Made by a program: the position numbers and the translations under genes
NCBI RefSeq assembly: GCF_030247185.1
Contig: NC_080572.1
Location: 188,947,800 to 189,011,799, forward strand
DNA length: 64,000 nt
Direction of reading: 5' to 3'
Source: Malaya genurostris
Taxonomy: Eukaryota; Arthropoda; Insecta; Diptera; Culicidae
Notes under the pieces: model-generated
What the model was told of the DNA's origin: nothing
Database searches by the model: none
The model's input: only the letters and a program-made list of their open reading frames with translations
Part shown: positions 45,153 to 55,768 of the stretch, in pieces
Layout: every line of letters begins with the position of its first letter
Position numbering within the stretch: the first letter of the stretch is position 1

Positions 45153-46949
45153 TATTATTATTATGTAATATTATTCGTTTCCAACTTCTCATAAACGTTT
45201 GAAAATCCTAAAACGATTGTTCTAACAAATTCAAAAGCAGATTGACAAACAAAAATTAGTGAGTTTTGAAATCATGGGAGCATATTGATTTAAATCAATT
45301 TAAAGATTAACAACTATATTAGTTTTTTTACTAGGTTATATAGTCTGGATAGCGATAGACTATAGATAATGTTTAAGGCACACTGCTTAAGCTCTAATAT
45401 GCCAAGGGCTTTTACTAATTTTAATTATTGACTAACTTAAAACTAGGGTTGTATCATTGAGTAATGTCATATTTGGGTCGCATGTGTCGACTTTGGCAGA
45501 TCCAGCCTTCAGCTGGCGATCGGCAGTGGCCGGTGAATTGAATATTTCATGAGAGTCTTCCATATGGCGTTGGTGAATTTTCATGTTGGCCGCATTCTTC
45601 AGTTTTAAGAAGTAGTGCAATCTGCTTAGTTTGAATTCACCTATTAAAAGTATTCTCATGTACCGTCAGCTTATTAGCAATTTATGTAAAACTTATAATA
45701 GCGCCTCGCTTGGCCGAAGTAAAGGCAGAAGCTATTTGCAAAACACTCATTAAAGTCTTTTTTGACGTACCGAATGAAAAAAAAACATGAATGATTTGAG
45801 GGGTTTATGGCACCTCGAGTGTGATCATTTTAGCAGTTTAAGTTGAACTAGCTTAGCGGTTTATGTTGAAGTACGAGGAGCTACTGGCAGATCTACATAA
45901 ACTGCTAATGCACGGATTAGTCGAAACGAAACGTAAAAATATGAACTTAGTCATATGAACTTTGCATAAATTGGGAACTCGCGAGGTACCAAAAATCCCG
46001 AAATGAATCAAAAGTATAATTGTTTGGTAGTAGTAGACAGGCTAAAAATTTGATCGTATACTGAATCCACCGTTTTGGAATATTGGCCCTCACTTCAATT
46101 TTCATTTTCACTATCACTTCACTTGATTTTACCTATTACCAGTATCAACCAGTTTTTTTACAACAAAATGATGGTAACGTGATGTTTATAACAACGTCAG
46201 GCTCATCCTAGTAATTAATTATTTTCTGAAGCAACTTCCGTAGTGACGGAAACTGTTGTCTAAATTTACAATATCGATAAGACATCATTTTTCCTAGAAA
46301 CAAAAATTTGCCGAAATGTCGACTAATTTCTTAAGCACATCGATTACCTATGCGAAAATCATCTACTGTCTCAGATAAGTTTTGATCTTTGTTGAAAAAG
46401 ATCACAAGGAATCATTTTCGGTGGTGTTTGCGATTAGATGATTTTTTGATTACGATTCACTCAAACCAGTTTTCCTATAAGCCTTCCTTCTTTCCAACAT
46501 TTATTCCATTCTGTTAGAACTTCAAATGATTGGAGGTGTAACCAAAAAAAAAAATAAAATAAACGAATGCCTCTAATGTAAATCAAAAATAATCTACCAA
46601 TTCCGATCGACCGCGAATTCCACCCGCAACCGGCTTATAGAAAACGATAATGAAATCGGAAAAAGTATGTCTAACGCCCCCCGAGGCTAAATGCAGTGTT
46701 TAAAACTTTTAATTGTTTTTCGAAAAGTAATTCATTGTTCGCGTGTGCTAATCACCGCAATGTCTAACGTCGTCTAGTTTGTTTTCCTTCTCGCTCATCG
46801 ACACCGGGAACGAAAAAGTTCAAATGAAGTTTACCACACAATGTCGGGATAGCTCTTTCTCCTCTCTCTCTGTCGGTCGGAAAATGTTCAACAGAATCGG
46901 TCCCAATTACCGTTCCATCGTTTCGCCATCAGCGACGAAGCAAAGAAAA
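44531..46949. other. Unassigned AT-rich DNA
   Basis: No gene is recognised. The 76-codon minus frame at 45,432-45,659 has no identifiable domain. The region contains an AT trinucleotide tract and several A/T homopolymers. The part at 46,600-46,930 is less AT-rich and could be host sequence. Confidence 0.3.
45053..45170. repeat. Palindromic (TTA)n-(TAA)n microsatellite
   Basis: A TTA run is followed by a longer AAT run and another TTA run, about 115 bp in total. The opposing runs are complementary and could extrude as a cruciform. Confidence 0.9.
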
Positions 46950-46954
46950 AAAAC

Positions 46955-47975
46955 ATTTTTTAATCTACCTAGTAGTGTGATGATGCCTTTCTCATGTGAC
47001 TTGTATTCTCTGTAATATTACTGCGGTATTCTTGAAAAATAGAACAGCTCATTGAATAGAAACATGGAGGTTTGTTTGGGTATAAACTAGCAAAGCCTAG
47101 AAGACGTTTTTTTCAGTTATTTGCAGCATCCGACCTCCTGTCACGATTCCATCATGATGAGATCAAAATCGGAACTTCAAAATCAGCTGATTGTAACGTA
47201 AGCAAACAAACAGTAATACATTTGTTTTATGCGTTTACCTTGTTTAGTGCACGAAAATTAGTGAATTTTGGGTCGACTCTCTCACAATAACTTGTCGGTT
47301 TACCTAAAATACAGCAGACAGTGTTTTGGGACATCAAGTGGAGTTAAGTGTCGCGATGAGTATCAAAATATCGCAGTGTTTGGGGCTCGAAACGCGAGGG
47401 GCTCAACGTAATCGGTATACTTTCAAATGGCTGGTGCTCACATACCGGTGTCAGATGGGTGGCAGCATCGATCTAAGCAGTCCTGTAGTTCAGGATTACC
47501 TTTTATTCGGACTTTTTGTTTGTGAAAATCGGTTGAGTTGTTGCGAAGAAAAGTGAGTGTGTTCTGTTTGGGAGTTTTTAGCCACAATTTCTAGAGACCA
47601 GGTACATCCGAAGTCGGTTCGTATGGTCAGCAACTAATATGACCTACAAATTGAAAATTTTGGGCCCAAGTTAGAAGTTTTTGTTCCATTTTTGCATCGT
47701 CGCACCATATGATGGCTTAAAATTTCCAACACTCATCACACCCTAATTTCGGAACCGGAAGTATGTTCCAGATAAAAGTCAGTAATTCTATAAAGGACCG
47801 TAACTTTTTTATTCTATTCAAAGCTTCAAGGAACCGAAAGTTAGATTCATACCAAATTTTAAAAAAATGCTATGGTACAATAATATATTTCATTTGTGTG
47901 TAAGAATTCTGCGTATTCGACCGTTCAAAAGTCAGTTTTCACAGTGATTGCATAACCTTTCTATATGAAAAAGGC
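46955..47975 (+). repeat. Near-complete dispersed repeat family copy
   Basis: It starts with a leader variant ('TTTTTAATCTACCTAGTAGTG', then 'TGATGCCTTTCTC') and has several diverged internal subrepeats (for example 47,515 and 47,750). It ends 'CACAGTGATTGCATAACC' and 'TTTCTATATGAAAAAGGC'. The overall length of about 1.0 kb is close to that of an array unit. A CA tract is not obvious. Confidence 0.65.
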
Positions 47976-48867
47976 AAAAAAAAACAAAAGTTCTACCGAT
48001 CCCTCTAGCACCTCGGTGTTTTCGATAACCCAACAACAAACAACACAAGAGCAGATGACAGACTTTAGGCAATGGAGTGAAGGATATGGGTGAAAATTTG
48101 AGATAACATTTTTGGGATCGACTTGTTTTTTGTTATTTATTTTGTTCTTCGTTCTTGGTTCTTCGGATCGAAAGTTGCCACCAGCCGGTAACGTGACTGC
48201 GTGACATAAGGAAAGACAGCTTTTTCGCCTGTTTGCCAGCGTGAACGGGTTCGTTGAAGGAAAAATCCATTTCAGTGGTGCGGAATTAGTTTTCTCAAAA
48301 CGGAGAAAATGTTTCCCGGGTACCGCACCGACGGACGTGATGTTCCGATGTTTCACCTTTGCTTCGGGAGTCCTCGGTCAACGTCGACAACGGGGAGTTA
48401 ATTCTTTTCGCAATTGATCAAAGTTCTTTGGTGCGGTTTTTTTTTAGAAGGGCATCGAATGTTGGTTTGGTTGTTCATCGGGATGGGCTAAGATTCAGCT
48501 TTGAATGATACTTTGTGTTTGTTTCGATTTTACAGAATATCAATTTCATTTTGATACGTAACTTGTAGAAAAAGTTTATCCATCCGAGATTTAGTTTTTG
48601 ACTTCCGTCAATGTTTTGAAGTTTTTAAAGAATCTTAGAACCTTCACTGTTTTTGATGCTTTTCAACAGATGCAACGTTTTATCGCGGGTGACGGTGCTG
48701 AAATCTGAATAACTTTGTTGCAGAATTATCACTGGTTTTATACTTGGAAAAAGCGACTGTTGGTAGGAACTCCGAAGATATTTACAATCCATTCGACTCA
48801 GTTCGACGAAATCAGAACATGTGCGTTAAAAAATTTACCATTGTGAATACTATATTAACGCGTGATT
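47976..48867. other. Unassigned DNA, partly less AT-rich
   Basis: A 131-codon minus-strand frame (47,961-48,356) has no recognisable domain and begins within the neighbouring repeat. Sequence at 48,160-48,400 is less AT-rich than its surroundings. Nothing is assigned. Confidence 0.3.
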
Positions 48868-49283
48868 AAAAGGGTATTGCAGGGGTTTCATACAAAAACT
48901 GCCCCCAAACATAAACAAAATTGATAACCGCTTTTTAAAAGGGTTTGTATTGGAGATGATTCTTCTGATTTTCATTTTAATTAAATTTTTCAAAAACCTC
49001 TTTAGCAAAAAAAATTGAAAAAATTCAGGATTATTTTAGAAATTATGTATTTTATGTGAAAAAAAAAATGTTCAAAACTTTCGAATTTTTTAATTGCATT
49101 TAAAATTTTGGTACCACTCTAGATTTTACATCAAAAATAAATTATTTATGCGTACATTATGTTGTAATGTTTTCAGATTTTTAAAAAATGTGGAAGGCTA
49201 TAATATCAGACTATAAAAAATAAATCATTCGGAACACCATGCGTCCCCATCAAATTGTCATCATCCGATGGAGACGCATGGTA

Positions 49284-50192
49284 ACAGATCGGCTGAAAAG
49301 TTCGTATCGTTTCTATGAGAGGGCGCCACTAGAATTAAATCCATACCATTTTCAGTTAGTACCAACCTTCAAAAGATACGTGTATAAATTTGACAGCTGT
49401 CTGAATATTAGTTTGTGAGATATTGCATTTTGAGTGAAGCTACCTTTGTTATTGTGAAAAATAAATGGAAAAAAGGAATTTCGTGTGTTGATGAAACACT
49501 ACTTTTTGATGAAAAAAAGTGCCGCCGATGCCAAAAAATGGCTTGATGAGTGCTATCCAGACTCTGCACCGGGCGAAGCAACAATTCGTAAGTGGTTTGC
49601 AAAATTTCGTACTGGTCATATGAGCACCGAAGACGATGAACGCAGTGGACGTCCAAAAGAGGCTGTTACCGATGAAAACGTGAAAAAAATCCACAAAATG
49701 ATTTTCAATGACCGTAAAGTGAAGTTGATCGAGATAGCTGACACCCTTAAGATATCAAAGGAACGTGTTGGACATATTATTCACGAATATTTGGATATGA
49801 GAAAGCTTTGTGCAAAATGGGTGCCGCGTGAGCTCACAATCGATCAAAAACAACAACGAAAACCATGCTGAAATTGAACGAATTGGGCTTCGAATTGCTC
49901 CCTCATCCACCGTATTCTCCAGATTTGGCCCCCAGTGACTTTTTCCTGTTCTCAGACCTCAAGAGAATGCTCGCTGGTAAAAAATTTAGAAGCAATGAAG
50001 AGGTAATCGCTGAAACTGAGGCCTATTTTGAGGCAAAGAACAAATCGTACTACAAAAATGGTATCGAAAAGTTGGAAGATCGCTATAATCGCTGTATCGC
50101 CTCTGATGGCAATTATGTTGAATAATAAAAACGAATTTTGGCAAAAAAATGTGTGTTTCTATTAAACGATACGAACTTTTCAGCCGAACTGT
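49284..50192 (+). mobile_element. Internally deleted mariner (mellifera-type), 909 bp
   Basis: The termini read ACAGATCGGCTGAAAAGTTC (left) and, inverted, ACAGTTCGGCTGAAAAG (right), with TA at 49,282-49,283 and 50,193-50,194. It is nearly identical to the 1,292-bp element at 60,788-62,079 except for one deletion of 383 bp. It lies inside the left arm of a fold-back element, whose right arm shows the empty site. Confidence 0.93.
49485..50125 (+). pseudogene. Mariner transposase with 383-bp internal deletion
   Basis: The N-terminal part through VPRELTIDQKQQR is intact and keeps the Trp codon (TGG) that is a stop in the 60.8-kb copy. It then joins out of frame to the C-terminal part (MLKLNELGFELLPHPPYSPD, APSDFFLFSD) at about 49,860. 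The deletion removes the first two catalytic Asp motifs. As in the 60.8-kb copy, the ATG that opens 'MEK' is one base out of frame with the rest, so both descend from an already shifted source or the true start is the later ATG. Confidence 0.9.
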
Positions 50193-51400
50193 TATGTAGT
50201 TCTAAAATCATATATCACCTGCCCTTAGAACTAAATACCATGCGTTTCCATCTACAGGGCTTAAGAAAGAATTTTCATAAGGAAAGACCAGTGAGAGCAA
50301 CATGAATTTACGAATATTCGGTTTAAAGTTTTTATTACATTTATTTTATTCCAATCAAATATTTACTTTATTTTGTAAAAATTCTAAAGGACAATTTAGT
50401 TATAGTTCTTTTGCAGAAAATAGGATTCCTAGATACCAAGCGCAAAATCAAGGAAAATTTGAAACCAATCGAAATCTGAAAAACTATCAGTTTTTAGGTA
50501 AAATATTCGTCGACGTTCTGTATCACATGGTATGAACAGCCAAGTTGCCTGAAATTGCTCAACAAAACAGCTAAAGTCAAACGGGTTAAGCTCATAGAGA
50601 CGGTTTAATCAAACTGGAATCGGACTGACAGTAACTCCGTCGAAACAAAATGTATGAGAGGGAAAGGCTTTAAAATATAACTCAGTTTCTCTTTCATTCT
50701 TAGTTAATACATATTTCGATTAAAGCAATAAAACAATACGATTTTTCGAAACTGTTTAATAAAGGGGTCCACTTCAGGAAATAGCAAAAAACTGACAATA
50801 TCAAGTTTAAAAGTACGTTCTTTTTGGGTCTTCGGGATTTGCTGCATGTGCTTCGACTTGATTTCTATCGGGTTTATAGTATTTCTTAGAACTGCTAATA
50901 GCTAACCTCAAAACCTCCAGACTATCCCGCAAGATGTTGAAGTTAGAAACGAATTACAACCGTCCGCTGGCACACATGTTCACTACTGCATTCCCTACAT
51001 CATTGTTCTTTTATCATTATTAATTACGTCAATACTCCCGCCTTGAACTCAAGTTGTATATGGAAACGCAGTGTATTTAGTTCTAATAACATGTGATATA
51101 TGGTTCTAGAACTAAATACCATGCGTCTCCATCGGACGATGATAATTTGATGGGGACGCATGGTTTTTCGAATGATTTATTTGTTTAAAGTCTTATATTA
51201 TAGCCGTCTAAAGCTTTGCTAAAGAGGTTTTTGAAAAATTTAAATAAAATGAAAATCAGAAGAACCACTCTAACTCCACCAATATGCCAGTTGAAGGGTT
51301 AAAATGTTGGTAAAATCATCTCCAATATAAACCCTTTCAATCAGCGTTTATCAATTTTTTTCCTGTTTGGGGGCAGTTTTTACATGCAAACCCCCTTTTT

Positions 51401-51624
51401 GGAATGAATGAGCATCAACGAGAAGAACCCAAGATGCGTCTCGTACTCAGGCGTTATCTGCTGGGAAGACAAAAAAAACATTAAATCCGCTTTATGCATT
51501 TTTGTTTGCGTAGTGGTGTAACATGATTTACCTGAGCGAGAAATTCAAGCAAGTTCACCACAAACTCATCATTTCGGTCGGTTGTGTTTAAGGTCAATAA
51601 TGCAAGTCCCCAGACGAAAATCCA
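51401..51624. other. Short unassigned spacer
   Basis: Nothing recognisable between the fold-back element and the minisatellite. Confidence 0.3.
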
Positions 51625-53115
51625 TCTTAAATTCGTGTTCAGAATTCAGGTCTTGGTTCAAAATCAAGATTTTGGTTTAGAATTAAGATCCAGAACTAGT
51701 GTTCAGTAATTAGGTTAGAATCCAGGTCCAAAATCCAGAACTATTCATGTTCAGAATTCAGGTCCAAAAGTCGGTTCCTGATCGAAATTTGATTTGATGT
51801 TCAGGTCTAGTTCCAGAATTTAAATCCAGAATTTAGGTATAGAATTCTAGTCGAGAGCTCCGTTCCATAACCAAGGCACAGAAATGCCAAAGATTAGAAT
51901 CCATGTTCAGCAGCCAGGACCAAATTTATAATCTTAGTCTCGAAACCAAGTCTACTTACTCAAGAATACTAGAATCCCTCTCCAGAATCCAGGTACATGT
52001 TCAAGCTCCAAGATACAGTTTCTGAATCCAGATTCAATATCCAGGTTCAGAATCCCGAGCTGAAATCTTGGACCAGAATTTCGAATTCAAAATCCTCCTC
52101 TCGAATGCAGGTAGAGGCCCAGATACAAGTTCTGAATCCAAATCCAGTATCCAGGTCTAAAATTCATAACTTAAATTTAAATTTGGAACTCAGGTACATA
52201 ATTCAGTTCCAGAATACGTGTTCAGAGTCCAGGTTCACGATTCCTGTTCTGGTTAGAAATCGAAGTTCAGGTCTAGGTCCAAATTTCAAATCCAGAATAC
52301 TGGTCTTGAATTAAGGTATAGAGTTGAGATCCAGTGTATCAATGTTTAGAATCAATATTTTATGTTTTTAGTTCAGGTTCAGAATTCTCGGCCAGGCTAA
52401 AAATTCATGACCAGAAATAGGTTCAGAATTCAGGTCTAGAATTCACGTCTATAATTTAGTTCCAGAATCCAGGTTCAGAATTCTGGTTCAGGTCCAAAAT
52501 CAAAATCCAAATCCTCATCTTAGTTATGAATCCAGATTCTGGTTTAGGTGAATAGTCTAGGTTCAATTCCAAATCTTAGTTCCAGGATCCAAGTTTAATA
52601 TCCAGACCTAAGACTCAGATTCAGAATCAATATTCATAGAGAGTCGATAATTCAGTTGAACGATCCATGTCCAGGATTCTGGTTCAGGTCCAAAATTAAG
52701 ATCCAGATCCTGATCTAAGTTATGAATCCAAGTCCAGGTTCTGGTTTGAGTGAATAGTCTAGGTTCATGTCCATATCTTAGTTCCGGAATCCAAGTTCAA
52801 TATCCAGGCCCAAAACTCAGATACAGAATTCCACTCCAGAACTTAGGAATAGGTTCAAAATCAAGGCCCATATATAGGCCCACAATCCCGATCCAGTCTC
52901 CAGGTCCAGAATACTGTTTAGGAGATCAGGCCCAGAGTCCTGGTATAGATCTAAAATCGGGTTCTGGTGATGGTCCTGAATCTATCCATCCATGGATCAG
53001 TACCTGAACTTGCTATTATCATATTATTAGTCTTGTTCTAGGTTCTGATCCAGATTTAGGTATTAGATCTGAATCTGTACTTGAATCTATAACTAAATAA
53101 GTACCTGGATCTCAT
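51625..53115. repeat. Degenerate ~13-bp minisatellite
   Basis: About 1.5 kb of decayed tandem copies with a consensus near GTTCAGAATTCAG / GTCCAGAATCCAG. The 13-bp phase is clearest at 52,425-52,495. A longer second-order duplication of ~160 bp is visible (about 52,470-52,635 against 52,672-52,832, sharing 'TAGTCTAGGTTCA'). Frames at 51,997-52,314 and 52,750-53,007 arise from the low-complexity composition and are not genes. Confidence 0.85.
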
Positions 53116-53630
53116 TCAGGATTTGAATCGTGGTCTTAACCTGGACCAGATATATGGTAAATCCAGGTTCAACTGCTTTTTTTCGCATTCGAGGTAAACT
53201 CACTCAATATAGTTACGAATTGAGGGATTTGATCGATCCTTTGTATTTATAATCATGTCAACCGGTTATGTCACTGACATTACCCATCAGCTTTTTTTTC
53301 CATTTGCCAAATTTTTTCGAAGTTGGCTGAACTGATTTCGACTCTTTTATGTTTGTGAAAAAATGATACTGACAAAAGCTCGGTTGAAAAGCACCTGATC
53401 TGACAAAGAAAAGCACTCTTTTTTTCAAATTTAGACTTCATTCATCAATATTATGATAACGAAGTGAACTCTTCAAGATGAATGAGCAACTCAATTATTC
53501 CAACGATGATCTAACATTTCTATACCACTTTTATATCACGATTACTACTTAGCCTAAAAAAGCGTTTCAGTCGCAGCGATAACCACCTAACTCGATGTCA
53601 TTTTTCCAGTCGGCTTGTCTTCTAAATCTT
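53116..53630. other. Unassigned AT-rich DNA
   Basis: No gene or repeat is recognised. Confidence 0.3.
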
Positions 53631-53670
53631 GGAACAGAAATAGTCACTGGGGGCTAAATCTGGCAAATGT
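53630..53670 (-). pseudogene. Small mariner transposase scrap
   Basis: The reverse complement encodes DLAPSDYF, the third catalytic Asp motif of DD34D mariners. Recognisable coding similarity extends only a few codons either way and is interrupted by a stop. It is a relic. Confidence 0.5.
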
Positions 53671-53716
53671 AGAAGTTTTGATTGATAGTTTCCGACACAT
53701 TAGCGTTTTTCATTGC

Positions 53717-53847
53717 AAAACTCTGGTGGCGTGGATTGCTCTGGTTTTGCTCGTTCGAGCAGAAATGCAACATTCTGATTGTGTTTCATTGCCATTTCTG
53801 CTCGAAAGAGTAAAACCAGAACAATACACGCCACCAGTTTTTTTCTA
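53717..53847. other. Hairpin with ~50-bp imperfect arms
   Basis: 'CTGGTGGCGTG', 'CTGGTTTTGCTC' and 'TCGAGCAGAAATG' are mirrored by 'CATTTCTGCTCGA', 'AAACCAGAACAA' and 'CACGCCACCAG' across a ~25-base loop. Mismatches are scattered. It could be a MITE-like palindrome or a primary microRNA-like hairpin; nothing shows that it is transcribed. Confidence 0.6.
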
Positions 53848-53857
53848 TAAAAACGTG

Positions 53858-55035
53858 CTTAATCCACCTAGCAGTGAGATGATACCTTTTTTTATCAATC
53901 CGCATGTGTTTTTTGCATGAATATTCTTCGGTGTTTCAGTTTTCATGACATTATTCTAATGTCCGTCGATTCAAGTGGCAATTTGAGATTTTAATCACTC
54001 ATTACTCTGTAATGTCGAAACAGCAAATCGGATCGAATTTGAATCTAAAAGTGTAACAATCGATTAAACATTCCATGATATGTCGAAATAATTTCCACTT
54101 TAGAGTTTAGGGTAATTTAAGGTACTACCAGAGCCGGTATTCAGGAACCAGCATAACCCAAACCCAATCGTATGGCCATATGACGATTGAATTGCAATAT
54201 TTTTCAGTCCAACTTTGAAGCTTTTCGGGATTGTTATCTTCTATATCGCCTTGAATTTTAAAAATTCATCATCCTACAATTCCAGAATCGGAAGTCAGAA
54301 TTGGATAAAATTGGATTTATTTTAATTTGAACTTTTGTTTCTGAAATTCGATTTGGCTTTTTTTTAGAAAACGATTGAGCTTTGAGAAACGATTCGATAC
54401 TGGAACCGGAATTCAAAATTCGGTGTAGCCGAATTCAGACAAATTTATCTGAATAGCTATGTAGTTTACATTTGATTTAAAATGTTTAAAAATCAGTGCA
54501 GACATCTTTGAGAAATCGTAGCGCAAATTAAATTTTTGAATACCTTCCGAATCGAAAACTGAGTACAACCAAAAATGAAATAAGTTTTTTTGGTTATCGA
54601 CTATACAAATCTGCTAACCCGATAAATCTGATTAATTTATTTGAAATATACATTTTTATACTAATCACCATGTATTCACCTAAACCGGAAGTTGGATCTA
54701 ACTGAAAAGCAAGATGTTTTATAGAATCTTAAAACTTTTCATTCGAATCTTAGATGATTCTTAGATTTCATTTGAATCTTAGATCGGTTCAGCCATCTAC
54801 GAGTAAAATGAGTTACGCAGTTTTAATTTCGTTTCACATATCATCCTGTAGTTCCGGAACCAGAGGTCGGAACCAAACATAATTCAGGAGTCTTGTTTGG
54901 GAGTATACAACTTTTCATATGAATCTGAGTTTGTAGAAAACGAGTCATCTCCGAAAAAAATTGAGTGAAATTATTGGTCACACACGGATTTGCTGATCTC
55001 GACGCACTGATTCGAATGGTATATGGCTGTTATTT
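53858..55035 (+). repeat. Dispersed repeat family copy
   Basis: The leader variant 'TTAATCCACCTAGCAGTGAG' is followed by several diverged subrepeats (for example 54,285, 54,690 and 54,850). The end has 'TGATTCGAATGGTATATGG' at about 55,008. The CA tract is reduced to 'CACACACG'. Confidence 0.65.
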
Positions 55036-55329
55036 TCTTCCAGCATTTATTTCTGTAAGTCGTTTAAATCAATATAATAATGGAATTGCTTTCAACTCGA
55101 AAATTCGTCTGGTTTACATATGTCATATTCGAACGATTATGTTGCCAATAACGAACCGTGCTAAAATCGGTCCGAGGCAAAATATCATGTTGTACACAGT
55201 CTTTAGGGTACTTAAAACCAAATGTATGTGACAGTATAAAAAATCGTGTTTTATGTTGTTCCCAAGCATTTCTTTGCCAGACAGCGCTCAAAACTTCTAC
55301 TGCTGGAATAGGGGGAAAAGTCGTTTACA

Positions 55330-55614
55330 CAAAAATTTCGATATCTCCGTTAAAAATGGACGGATTCTAACAATCTATGGCTTGTTGGATAGGTATTATC
55401 GTGCGGAATCAAAGTCTGAAAACATATTCTGTTTTCAAGGTCAATTGTGACAGATACTGTCAAAAAACTGAAAAAAGCAAACATCCGATCTCAAAACCAT
55501 TCAATAGCGTTCTGGGTGACGGGGAGACCTTTCATTTGCGACTAGTTTGATCAAAATCGGTCCAGTCATCTCTGAGATCTCGACCTCTTAGTTGACAACA
55601 CACATACAGACACA

Positions 55615-55656
<42 letters not shown>

Positions 55657-55768
55657 TTTGCTCAGTTCGTCGAGCTGAATCGATTGGTACATGTCATTCG
55701 GCCCTCCGGGCCTCGGAAAAATTTTCGAAAGTTTGAGCGAATTCTATATCTATTTTTTATATATATAT
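55330..55768 (+). repeat. 3' part of another dispersed repeat copy
   Basis: It has a subrepeat-like phrase ('CAAAATCGGTCCAGTCATC'), a long CA tract (about 55,600-55,650), then 'GACATTTGCTCAGTTCGTCG', 'GAGCTGAATCGATTGG' and a diverged tail. It lies immediately upstream of array 2. Confidence 0.7.

Larger units (their letters stand above)
48868..51400. mobile_element. Fold-back element with ~340-480-bp arms, mariner nested in the left arm
   Basis: The left arm (48,868-49,283 and 50,193-50,258) is the inverted counterpart of 51,057-51,400. Shared phrases are 'AAAAACTGCCCCCAAAC', 'ACCATGCGTCCCCATCAAAT', 'TTTTTCAAAAACCTCTTTAG' and 'AGAACTAAATAC'. The right arm holds an uninterrupted TA at 51,117-51,118 where the left arm carries the mariner, so the mariner came later. 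The outer termini are only approximate. Confidence 0.75.

Noticed and set aside
51997..52314. Ser/Asn/Gln-rich 105-codon frame
   Set aside because: Produced by the degenerate 13-bp minisatellite; the period is not a multiple of three and there is no conserved frame.
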